Assembly: GCF_034007085.1 (NCBI RefSeq)
Contig: NZ_JAVERO010000041.1
Location: 1 to 16,567 of the forward strand
Direction: 5' to 3'
Source: Castellaniella sp034007085
Lineage (GTDB): Bacteria; Pseudomonadota; Gammaproteobacteria; Burkholderiales; Burkholderiaceae_B
DNA length: 16,567 bases
The notes below the pieces were generated by a model, which worked only from the letters and a program-made list of their open reading frames with translations, was not told the DNA's origin and made no database searches. Below are positions 1 through 6,151 of this stretch, piece by piece (within the stretch, counting starts at the first letter, position 1; each line of letters begins with the position of its first letter). The position numbers were made by a program, and so were the translations under genes.

Positions 1-30
1 TCGGCCGTGCTGGGGCTGTCCGATGCCTGA
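1..30 (+). CDS. 3' end of an upstream gene (possibly purK)
   Basis: The first reading frame is open from the window edge and ends in TGA at 28-30, giving only the residues SAVLGLSDA. It overlaps the ATG of sua5 (position 23) by 8 bases, as expected for translationally coupled operon genes. Nine residues cannot identify a family. In related Burkholderiales I recall purE-purK preceding sua5, so the C-terminus of PurK is a reasonable guess. That guess rests on remembered synteny, not on this sequence. Confidence 0.45.
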   Translation, partial: SAVLGLSDA

Positions 31-1072
31 GCCGTGTGCGGCTGTGGCCCTGTCAGAATCCGGCCCCGAGCAGATCCTGGAAGCCGCCCAGCGGCTGGCC
101 CAAGGTCGGCTGGTGGCCTTTCCGACAGAGACGGTCTATGGCCTGGGGGCGGATGCCGAAAATCCCGAGGCCGTTGCGCGCATCTATGCCGCCAAACGGC
201 GGCCCGCCAACCATCCTGTCATCGTTCATTTGTCCCCCGAGACGGACCCTGGCTATTGGGCGGCTGTGGTCCCGCATCAGGCCCGGCGGTTGATGGCGGC
301 TTTCTGGCCGGGGCCGTTGACGCTGATCCTGCCACGCGCGGCCCGTATTCCGGACGCTGTCAGCGGCGGACAGGACAGCATCGGCCTGCGATGCCCCTCG
401 CATCCCGTGGCGCAGCGTCTGCTGCATGCGTTCGCGCACCTCAAGCCGCATGGCAGCGGCGGCGTGGCGGCGCCATCGGCGAATCAGTTTGGCCAGGTTT
501 CTCCCACATGCGCGGAGCATGTGCGCAGCGAATTTCCACATCTGGATGAGCAGGCGCTGATGATCCTCGAAGGCGGCGCCTCGGACGTCGGCATCGAGTC
601 CACGATCCTGGATCTGTCGCGGCTTGACCAGGGCATCGGCCCTGTGCTGCTGCGGCCCGGCCAGGTGACGGCGGTGCAGATTGCCGAAGTGCTGGGCGAG
701 TCGCCGGCCTTGCCCGATGCTGCGGCGCCTCGGGTGTCGGGCGCGCTCAAGGCGCACTACGCGCCACGCACCCCGGTGTCCTTGATCACCATTGGTGCCC
801 TGGCGGACTGGATCGAGGGGCGTCAGGCCCCGGTGGCAGGCCGACGCCTGGCGGTTGTCGTGCTGGAAGACGCGCCGGGCGCGGCGCCTGCGGGCGTGGA
901 CTGGATTGTCCTGCCGGCTGATCCGGTGGTCTACGCACGCCGGCTGTATGCGCTGCTGCGTGATCTGGACGAGGCCGGCTATGATCGGATTCTGTTGCAA
1001 CGTCCCCCCGCCGGTCCGGCCTGGCAGGGGATCAATGACCGTATTGCGCGGGCCGCTGCTGCGTTCGCCTAA
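23..1072 (+). CDS. sua5: L-threonylcarbamoyladenylate synthase, long Sua5 type
   Basis: The enzyme makes threonylcarbamoyl-AMP from threonine, bicarbonate and ATP, the activated intermediate used by the TsaD complex to form t6A at position 37 of ANN-decoding tRNAs in the cytoplasm. The 349 residues show an N-terminal YrdC domain (about 15-210) with FPTETVYGLG at 33-42, the nucleotide-binding KRRPANHP at 58-65 and PSANQFGQVSPT near 151-162. The linker motif SGALKAHYAPRTP (239-251) is the hallmark of Sua5. A C-terminal Sua5 domain follows, which short TsaC proteins lack. The ATG at 23 overlaps the end of the preceding frame. A MaoC-type gene follows after 44 bases on the same strand, so the three may be cotranscribed. 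Length and motifs are normal for Sua5. Confidence 0.95.
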   Translation: MPEPCAAVALSESGPEQILEAAQRLAQGRLVAFPTETVYGLGADAENPEAVARIYAAKRRPANHPVIVHLSPETDPGYWAAVVPHQARRLMAAFWPGPLTLILPRAARIPDAVSGGQDSIGLRCPSHPVAQRLLHAFAHLKPHGSGGVAAPSANQFGQVSPTCAEHVRSEFPHLDEQALMILEGGASDVGIESTILDLSRLDQGIGPVLLRPGQVTAVQIAEVLGESPALPDAAAPRVSGALKAHYAPRTPVSLITIGALADWIEGRQAPVAGRRLAVVVLEDAPGAAPAGVDWIVLPADPVVYARRLYALLRDLDEAGYDRILLQRPPAGPAWQGINDRIARAAAAFA

Positions 1073-1116
1073 GAACGCCTTGAACTGGCCCGCTGCCGTT
1101 TTCGGGAGCATGAGCG

Positions 1117-1557
1117 ATGAAATTCAGGGAACTCGAACCTGGCCAGGTGATCTGTCATGGCCCAGTCACGGTGGACGAAGCCGAGATGCTGGCATTTGCG
1201 CGTGCCTATGATCCGCAGTGGTTTCACATCGATGCCGAGCGCGCCCGTGAAGGCCGCTGGGGGGGGCTGATCGCCAGTGGCTGGATGACTTGTGGATTGG
1301 CCATGCGCATGGCCACCGAGGCCGTCCTGCATGATTCCGAGTCCTTCGGTTCGCCCGGGCTGGAACGCTTGCGCTGGATCGCGCCCGTGCGGCCGGGCGA
1401 CCGGCTGCGCCTGGAGGCCACGGTGGACAGCAAGCGGGTATCGGCCACGCGGGCCGACCTGGGGATCGTCCGCTGGACCTGGCGGCTGTACAACCAGGAT
1501 GATGTCCAGGTGTTCGAGACCGAGGCCACCAATCTGTTCGATCTGGGTGCCGCGTAG
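1117..1557 (+). CDS. MaoC-type (R)-hydratase/dehydratase-like hotdog protein
   Basis: This 146-residue protein is a single MaoC-like hotdog domain, a fold used by (R)-specific enoyl-CoA hydratases and related acyl-thioester dehydratases. The hydratase-2 signature is visible: AYDPQWFHIDAERA at 30-43 supplies the catalytic Asp32-x4-His37 pair, followed by the helix motif GGLIASGW at 49-56. The C-terminal half (GDRLRLEATV near 94-103) is the usual strand-rich part. The ATG at 1117 is preceded by GGGAG at 1104-1108, 8 bases upstream. The gene is convergent with purU, with only 21 bases between the ends and no clear terminator. The acyl substrate cannot be told from sequence, and proteins of this size often act on unknown acyl-CoAs. 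A run of eight G (1259-1266) encodes part of the Trp-Gly-Gly of the active-site region. Confidence 0.9.
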   Translation: MKFRELEPGQVICHGPVTVDEAEMLAFARAYDPQWFHIDAERAREGRWGGLIASGWMTCGLAMRMATEAVLHDSESFGSPGLERLRWIAPVRPGDRLRLEATVDSKRVSATRADLGIVRWTWRLYNQDDVQVFETEATNLFDLGAA

Positions 1558-1578
1558 GATCCGGCGGCGCGGCGCCTG

Positions 1579-2427
1579 TCAGCGGAACACCACGGTGCGC
1601 TGCCCGTTGAGCAGGATGCGGTGTTCGACGTGCCAGCGCACGGCGCGGGACAGCACCACGGATTCGATGTCGCTGCCGATGCGCGTCAGGTCTTCGGGTC
1701 CCATGGCATGGTCCACGCGTTCGATGTCCTGTTCGATGATGGGGCCTTCGTCCAGGTCCTCGGTCACGTAGTGTGCCGTGGCCCCGATCAGCTTCACACC
1801 GCGCGCATGGGCCTGGTAATACGGCCGGGCGCCCTTGAAACCGGGCAGGAAGCTGTGGTGGATGTTGATGGCGCGGCCTTCCAGGGCGCGGCACAACGCG
1901 GGTGAAAGAATCTGCATGTAGCGCGCCAGGACCACCAGATCGACGTGTTCGCGTTCGACCAGATCCAGGATCTGCGCTTCTTGCGCGGCACGGGTCTCGG
2001 CCGTCACGGGCAGGTGATGAAAGGGCAGGCCGTGGGACTGCGCCAGCGCGCGGAAATCCGTGTGGTTCGAGACCACGCCGACGACTTCTGCCGGCAACTG
2101 GCCGGCGCTGACCCGGAACAGCAGGTCATTCAGGCAATGCCCCTGGCGGCTGACCAGCACCAGCAGCCTGGCCTTGCGGGTGGTGTCATGGAACTGGCAT
2201 TGCATCTCGAAACGTTCGGCGATGCCGGCGAAATCGTCCGCCAGGGATGCGACCGGTTCGGCGACGGGCAAGGCGAAATGGACCCGCAGGAAAAACCGCG
2301 ATGAATCCGGGTCGCCGAACTGCTGGGCGTGAACGATGTTGCCGTGATGGGTCAGCAGCCAGCTGCTGACGGTGTGGACGATGCCCATGCGATCAGGGCA
2401 GGATAGGGTCAGGATGTAGTCGTGCAT
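1579..2427 (-). CDS. purU: Formyltetrahydrofolate deformylase
   Basis: PurU hydrolyses 10-formyl-THF to formate and THF, balancing one-carbon pools and supplying formate for purine synthesis. From the ATG at 2427 it has 282 residues, the normal family length. An N-terminal ACT domain (MHDYILTLSCPDRMGIV at 1-17, through about 80) is followed by a formyltransferase-fold domain. Catalytic Asn188 and His190 lie in AINIHHSFLPGFKGARPY and Asp226 in DLDEGPII; the 36-residue His-Asp spacing matches that of PurN. It is the last gene of a minus-strand run after the flavin-reductase-family gene. An in-frame ATG at 2514 would give 311 residues and overlaps that gene's stop as TGATG. I prefer 2427 because the family begins at this ACT strand, but neither start has a good Shine-Dalgarno. 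Confidence 0.95.
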   Translation of the reverse strand: MHDYILTLSCPDRMGIVHTVSSWLLTHHGNIVHAQQFGDPDSSRFFLRVHFALPVAEPVASLADDFAGIAERFEMQCQFHDTTRKARLLVLVSRQGHCLNDLLFRVSAGQLPAEVVGVVSNHTDFRALAQSHGLPFHHLPVTAETRAAQEAQILDLVEREHVDLVVLARYMQILSPALCRALEGRAINIHHSFLPGFKGARPYYQAHARGVKLIGATAHYVTEDLDEGPIIEQDIERVDHAMGPEDLTRIGSDIESVVLSRAVRWHVEHRILLNGQRTVVFR

Positions 2428-2513
2428 GGTGTCTGTCGCAGGCGGTGTGGGCCTGGAGAAGTCGCGCGGGTGCCCTGTCTGGTGGATCCGTACTGAATCA
2501 GCCGGGCAGGACA

Positions 2514-3044
2514 TCAGTTACGGGAAAGCGGCTCGCTGCCGGGGGTCAGTTCGAAATCGCCCGCATGATAGATCAGGGGCGACAGCAACTGGCGGTGGCA
2601 ATGTTCGACCTGACCGACGAAAATCGTGTGGTCGCCGGCTTCGTGGCGCTGGGTGTTGTGGCATTCGAACCAGGCGGCGCAGCGGGGATCGGCCAGCATC
2701 AGGGTGCCGTTGGGCGCGCGGTCCAGCGCCTGGCCGGTGAATCGATCGGCTTGCGGCCCCTTGGCGAAGCGCCGCGCCAGATCCACCTGACCAGCGGACA
2801 GCACATGGATGACGTAGCGGTTCAGGGTCTTGAAAGCCGCCAGGGACGAGGCCGTGTGCGTCAACGTCCACAGCACCATGGGCGGCGTCAACGAGACCGA
2901 ACTGAAGGAACTGATCGTCAGGCCCAGCGGGGTGCCGGTGTCGGGATGTTCTGCCGTGATGACGGTGACGCCGGTGGGGAAACGGCCCAGCGCCGAGCGG
3001 AAATACAGGGCCGGGAAGTCGGCAGGGGTGGGTTGTGGGCGCAT
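2514..3044 (-). CDS. Flavin reductase-family FMN-binding split-barrel protein
   Basis: The 176 residues match the flavin reductase-like domain (HpaC/RutF/Fre-type split barrel), which binds FMN or FAD and usually passes NAD(P)H electrons to a free flavin used by a partner monooxygenase. Visible landmarks are RFPTGVTVIT (21-30), GLTISSFSSVSLTPPMVLWT (41-60) in the flavin-binding region, EAGDHTIFVGQVE (135-147) and PLIYHAGDF (156-164). It starts 6 bases after the pdxH stop and its own TGA overlaps a possible upstream start of purU. No monooxygenase is nearby, so the electron acceptor is unknown. PdxH next door has the same general fold but clearly different motifs, so the pair need not be a recent duplication. 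Family is secure; substrate and physiological role are not. Confidence 0.88.
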   Translation of the reverse strand: MRPQPTPADFPALYFRSALGRFPTGVTVITAEHPDTGTPLGLTISSFSSVSLTPPMVLWTLTHTASSLAAFKTLNRYVIHVLSAGQVDLARRFAKGPQADRFTGQALDRAPNGTLMLADPRCAAWFECHNTQRHEAGDHTIFVGQVEHCHRQLLSPLIYHAGDFELTPGSEPLSRN

Positions 3045-3050
3045 GGGGAT

Positions 3051-3683
3051 TCAGGGCGCGATGCGGTCCAGCGTCCAGTCGCCCTCGGCATCGCGCGAGT
3101 AGACCAGTCGATCGTGCAGGCGCGAAGGCCGGCCTTGCCAGAATTCGACGCGGGTGGGTTCCAGGCGGTAGCCGCCCCAATGAGGCGGGCGGGCGGGGTC
3201 CTCGCCCAGTGTCTTGCTGAGTTCGGCTACGCGTTCGGCCAGGGCTTCGTGGGTGATGGGCTGGCTTTGGGGGGATGCCCAGGCGCCGATGCGCGACCCC
3301 AGGGGCCGGCTGGCGTAATAGGCGTCGGATTCCGCTGCCGACACGGGGCTGACAGGGCCTTCGATGCGGACTTGCCGTTCAAGTTCGGGCCAGAAGAACA
3401 ACAATCCGGCCTGGGGGTTGGCGTTCAGTTCCAGGCCCTTGCGGGACTGGTAGTTGGTGTAGAACACGAAGCCCCGCTTATCGAAATCCTTGAGCAGGAC
3501 GATGCGCGCCGAAGGCCGGCCCGCCGTATCGGCCGTTGCCAGGGTCATCGCGGTTGGTTCGCGGACCTCGCTGTGCAGGGCCTGCTGGAACCAGTGGTCG
3601 AATTGGGTGTAGGGGTCGGCGGCTGCGGCGGATTCGAGCAGTTCGAACTTCTGGTAGGTCTGGCGGATATCGGCGATGGACAT
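3051..3683 (-). CDS. pdxH: Pyridoxamine/pyridoxine 5'-phosphate oxidase
   Basis: PdxH oxidises pyridoxine or pyridoxamine 5'-phosphate to PLP with FMN and oxygen, the last step of PLP synthesis and salvage. The start at 3683 gives 210 residues beginning MSIADIRQTYQ, the standard PdxH N-terminus and length. An ATG-like extension upstream to 3779 would lie inside chaC and looks non-homologous. FMN-contact residues sit in ARIVLLKDFDKRGFVFYTNY (59-78) with SRKG at 80-83. The family signature is VEFWQGRPSRLHDRLVYSR at 179-197. It lies 10 bases after chaC and 6 bases before the flavin-reductase-family gene, so it is inside an operon. PLP is also the cofactor of PabC, encoded elsewhere in this window. 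Confidence 0.96.
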   Translation of the reverse strand: MSIADIRQTYQKFELLESAAAADPYTQFDHWFQQALHSEVREPTAMTLATADTAGRPSARIVLLKDFDKRGFVFYTNYQSRKGLELNANPQAGLLFFWPELERQVRIEGPVSPVSAAESDAYYASRPLGSRIGAWASPQSQPITHEALAERVAELSKTLGEDPARPPHWGGYRLEPTRVEFWQGRPSRLHDRLVYSRDAEGDWTLDRIAP

Positions 3684-3693
3684 GGCGTTTTGA

Positions 3694-4344
3694 TCAGGAA
3701 ATGAGGTCAGAGGGGGCACGCAGTAAACGCGCAATGGTGCGCAGGCGGCGGTCCGTGATGCCGGCCGCGTCCAGGGCATCGGCCGTTTGCAGCACGTATT
3801 CGGTACAGGATCCGTAACGTCCGTACCCCTGGCGCACGATGGCGACGGTTTCTTCGATGGACAGGCCCGTGACGTAGCCTTCGTCCTGGCGGTCCGTGGT
3901 GAAGACCAGGCCGGATACGGGGCCGGATGATGTGTGGCAGTTCAGCCAGCGCGGGATATAGGATGCGCTGGGCATTTCACGCTGCCAGAGGGGGCCCATG
4001 ATATCGGGCACCCGGGCGCTGGCGATCCGGTAGGTGGTGCCTTCGCATGAGCCGCCCAGGTCCAGGCCGAAGACCAGGCCGGGGCGTTCGGGCGTCCCAC
4101 GGTTGATGCGCGACCACAGGCACAGGGCGCGGTGATAGCCGTAGATGTGTGCACGGCGTGATTCCAGGTAGTCGAATTCTGGTCGCCAGATCAGAGAACC
4201 GTAGCCGAACACCCACAGGTCGGAATGGCCATCCCAGTGTTTCAGGGTGTGTTCAATGGAGGCCTGGTGCCAGGCGGCGTCGCGCAGATGAAAGGCTTCC
4301 GGCGGAGGCGGAAGCTGGCTGGCGCGGGCGGCGGGCGTGTTCAC
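3694..4344 (-). CDS. chaC: ChaC-type gamma-glutamylcyclotransferase
   Basis: ChaC proteins cleave glutathione to 5-oxoproline and Cys-Gly in the cytosol. The 216 residues contain the substrate-loop motif VFGYGSLIWRP (45-55), the following strand RRAHIYGYHRALCLWS (63-78) and LWQREMPSASYIPRWL (119-134). Glu123 in that last stretch is the likely catalytic base by analogy with the family. The start is GTG at 4344, because no in-frame ATG lies upstream; the first 25 or so residues are Pro/Ala-rich and poorly conserved in character, so the exact start is uncertain. It heads the minus-strand run chaC > pdxH > flavin-reductase-family gene > purU. A TACAAT -10-like element lies about 40 bases upstream. 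The family call is firm; glutathione specificity follows from family knowledge. Confidence 0.92.
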   Translation of the reverse strand: MNTPAARASQLPPPPEAFHLRDAAWHQASIEHTLKHWDGHSDLWVFGYGSLIWRPEFDYLESRRAHIYGYHRALCLWSRINRGTPERPGLVFGLDLGGSCEGTTYRIASARVPDIMGPLWQREMPSASYIPRWLNCHTSSGPVSGLVFTTDRQDEGYVTGLSIEETVAIVRQGYGRYGSCTEYVLQTADALDAAGITDRRLRTIARLLRAPSDLIS

Positions 4345-4381
4345 GAGGAGCGGGCGATGTTTGAGATGGAAACAAGCTTGT

Positions 4382-4387
4382 ATTGTA
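4382..4387 (-). promoter_or_regulatory. Possible -10 element for the chaC operon
   Basis: The minus strand reads TACAAT here, 37 bases before the GTG of chaC. I see no good -35 at 16-18 bases upstream, so activator dependence or a different start is possible. The perfect palindrome ACAAGCTTGT at 4372-4381 lies directly downstream of it, near the expected transcription start. Confidence 0.4.
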
Positions 4388-4394
4388 GAGGACT

Positions 4395-4419
4395 TGCGCA
4401 GAGGGGGCGCCTGCGCAGA
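4395..4419. repeat. Direct repeat TGCGCAGA in the chaC/tcdA divergent region
   Basis: TGCGCAGA occurs at 4395-4402 and 4412-4419, 17 bases apart start to start, between the two divergent promoters. The spacing is close to two helical turns, so this could be a binding site. It could equally be chance in GC-rich DNA. Confidence 0.35.
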
Positions 4420-4429
4420 CGGCCTTGGC

Positions 4430-4435
4430 TAAAAT
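4430..4435 (+). promoter_or_regulatory. Likely -10 element of tcdA
   Basis: TAAAAT in the context GGCTAAAATGAAAC stands out from the GC-rich surroundings. It would start transcription near 4442, leaving a leader of about 24 bases before the ATG at 4466. The -35 region (around 4407-4412, GCGCCT) does not match the consensus. The same GCTAAAAT string forms the -10 of the small-protein gene at 13016-13021. Confidence 0.5.
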
Positions 4436-4465
4436 GAAACGTTTCCCTTGGTACCCGTTGCCGTG

Positions 4466-5341
4466 ATGCCTGATTTCCCGCCTGCCGCCCCCCATGCTGC
4501 CGATGCCGACGCTGCGCGCCGTTTTGGCGGGCTGGACCGTTTGTACGGCGATGGTGCCCGGCGGGCGCTGGCGGCAATGCACGTGGTCGTGGCCGGCATT
4601 GGCGGTGTCGGCGCCTGGTGCGCAGAAGCCCTGGCCCGTTCGGGGGTGGGGGCGTTGACGCTGGTGGACCTGGATCACGTGGCCGAATCCAACATCAATC
4701 GCCAGGTCCATGCCCTGGGCAGTACCCTGGGACAGGCCAAGGTCGCCGCCATGGCGGACCGCATCCGCGACATCAATCCGGGCTGCCGCATCGTGTGCAT
4801 CGATGATTTCATCGGTCCGGACAATGTGGCTGCCATTCTGTCGGGGACGCCTGGCGTGCTGCTGGATTGCACCGATCAGGTAGCCGCCAAGATCGCCATG
4901 ATCCTGCAGGCCCGCACGGCGGCCTGGCCGCTGCTGGTGTGCGGCGGGGCGGGTGGCAAGACGGATCCGCTGGCCTTGCGGGCGGGGGACTTGTCGCTGG
5001 CGGCGCATGATGCCTTGCTGGGCCGGGTGCGCCAGGAACTGCGCCAGCGCCATGGCTACCCCAAGGGCGGGACGGCAGGCGGCAAGCCGCGCCGCCGGGT
5101 GCCGCGCATGGGGGTGCATTGCCTGTGGTTCGAGCAGCCGGTGGTGCTGCCTTCGGCCTGGGTGCGTGAGGCGTCGGCGGCGGGGCGCGCGACTGATGTG
5201 GCGGCGGACCAGGGTTCCGTCGCGACCATGGCCGCACCGCAGGGCCTGTCCTGCGCAGGTTATGGTTCAGCCGTGGCGATCACGGCCACCATGGGCATGG
5301 CGGCAGCCGATTGGGCGATCCGGCAGGGGCTGGCGGCCTAG
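4466..5341 (+). CDS. tcdA: tRNA threonylcarbamoyladenosine dehydratase
   Basis: TcdA (formerly CsdL) is an E1-like enzyme that uses ATP to cyclise t6A37 to ct6A37 in tRNA. With ATG 4466 it has 291 residues. After a short leader, RRFGGLDRLYG is the usual TcdA start of homology. The nucleotide-binding loop GIGGVGAWCAEALARSG follows, then TLVDLDHVAESNINRQ, where Asp and Arg contact ATP. A later GGAGGKTDP stretch and GSVATMAAPQGLSCAGYGSA near the C-terminus are also typical of TcdA rather than ThiF or MoeB. A TTG six codons earlier (4448) is also in frame, but the -10 at 4430-4435 makes the ATG the better start. It is monocistronic, divergent from chaC and convergent with pabC. Its substrate base is made by the Sua5 pathway encoded at the left of this window. 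Confidence 0.95.
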   Translation: MPDFPPAAPHAADADAARRFGGLDRLYGDGARRALAAMHVVVAGIGGVGAWCAEALARSGVGALTLVDLDHVAESNINRQVHALGSTLGQAKVAAMADRIRDINPGCRIVCIDDFIGPDNVAAILSGTPGVLLDCTDQVAAKIAMILQARTAAWPLLVCGGAGGKTDPLALRAGDLSLAAHDALLGRVRQELRQRHGYPKGGTAGGKPRRRVPRMGVHCLWFEQPVVLPSAWVREASAAGRATDVAADQGSVATMAAPQGLSCAGYGSAVAITATMGMAAADWAIRQGLAA

Positions 5342-5374
5342 TATCCTGCCTGGTGAATTCCAGTCTTTACTTGT

Positions 5375-6151
5375 TCAGGGCTTCCCTGGCTGCGCATCCA
5401 GCCAACCGCGCAAGGCGTTCGATACCCGCAGGGCCGGGGCCTGGCGCAGGTCGGTCAGACTCAGCCGCGCTTCGCGTGCCGCGCCTGCGTCCAGCAGGGC
5501 CTGGCGCTGCACGCCGGGCAGCAGGCCGCAGGCCAGGGGCGGGGTCAGCCAGACGCCATCCGTGCCTTGGACATAGATCGTGCTGCGGCTGCCTTCGCAC
5601 AGTTCGCCGGCGCTGTTGCAGAAAATCAGGTCGAAATACTCGGGATGGACGTGCAGCCAGCGCTGTGCTGCTGCAAAACGAGGGCGGTGGGTCGTCTTGT
5701 GCCGCAGCCAGGGATCGTGTGCATCCAGCACCGCGTCCGGCCCCAGAACGTCCGCCGCCCAGGCAAGGCGGACCGGTTCGAGCGTCGGCGGCAGCGGCGC
5801 GGCCTCCAGGGACAGCCGGCCATCGACCGCCAGCAGCAGGCGCAGGCGCTGCGGCGCGCTGGCGGGTGGCGTGTCTGTGCCGGTGCGCGCAAGGGCGGCT
5901 TCGCCCGCTGCCAGGCCCCGGATCTGCCCAGTCATCCAATCATCCAGCGCGTTTGCATCCAGCGGATAGCCCAGCGCCCGGGCGGATGCCAGCAGCCGCG
6001 CCCGGTGGCCAGGCCAGAGCGCGACCTGGCCGCGTTCCAGCCGCATGGTTTCGATCAGGTCGGGGGCGAGCCGCTGGATTTCGCTAGTGGGGGGCACGGG
6101 CAGTGCCGGGTCGGACGGGCTCAGTCCAGATCCAGGATGCGGGCTTTCCAC
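5375..6151 (-). CDS. pabC: Aminodeoxychorismate lyase (class IV aminotransferase fold)
   Basis: PabC splits 4-amino-4-deoxychorismate into p-aminobenzoate and pyruvate, using PLP, for folate synthesis. The 258 residues include the start of the domain LIETMRLERGQ (32-42), the PLP lysine in RHKTTHRPRF (Lys152) and the class-IV signature NSAGELCEGSRSTIYV (179-194). The reading frame stays open far upstream through pabB, but that part is pabB read out of frame. I chose GTG at 6151 because GGAGGAA at 6157-6163 lies at good distance before it; in-frame ATGs at 6157 and 6166 are alternatives. The gene overlaps the last 31 bases of pabB. The domain sequence resembles the C-terminal half of fused PabB-PabC proteins. 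A branched-chain or D-amino acid aminotransferase is less likely given the pabB neighbour. Confidence 0.88.
   Translation of the reverse strand: MESPHPGSGLSPSDPALPVPPTSEIQRLAPDLIETMRLERGQVALWPGHRARLLASARALGYPLDANALDDWMTGQIRGLAAGEAALARTGTDTPPASAPQRLRLLLAVDGRLSLEAAPLPPTLEPVRLAWAADVLGPDAVLDAHDPWLRHKTTHRPRFAAAQRWLHVHPEYFDLIFCNSAGELCEGSRSTIYVQGTDGVWLTPPLACGLLPGVQRQALLDAGAAREARLSLTDLRQAPALRVSNALRGWLDAQPGKP

Noticed and set aside
53..1111. 352-codon minus-strand open frame opposite sua5
   Set aside because: The plus strand carries complete YrdC and Sua5 motifs; the antisense frame has none.
1558..1578. Terminator between the convergent MaoC-type gene and purU
   Set aside because: The 21 bases are GC-rich but contain no clean stem followed by T on either strand.
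2445..3704. 419-codon plus-strand open frame opposite the flavin-reductase-family gene and pdxH
   Set aside because: Both opposite-strand genes have clear family motifs in this interval; this frame has none.
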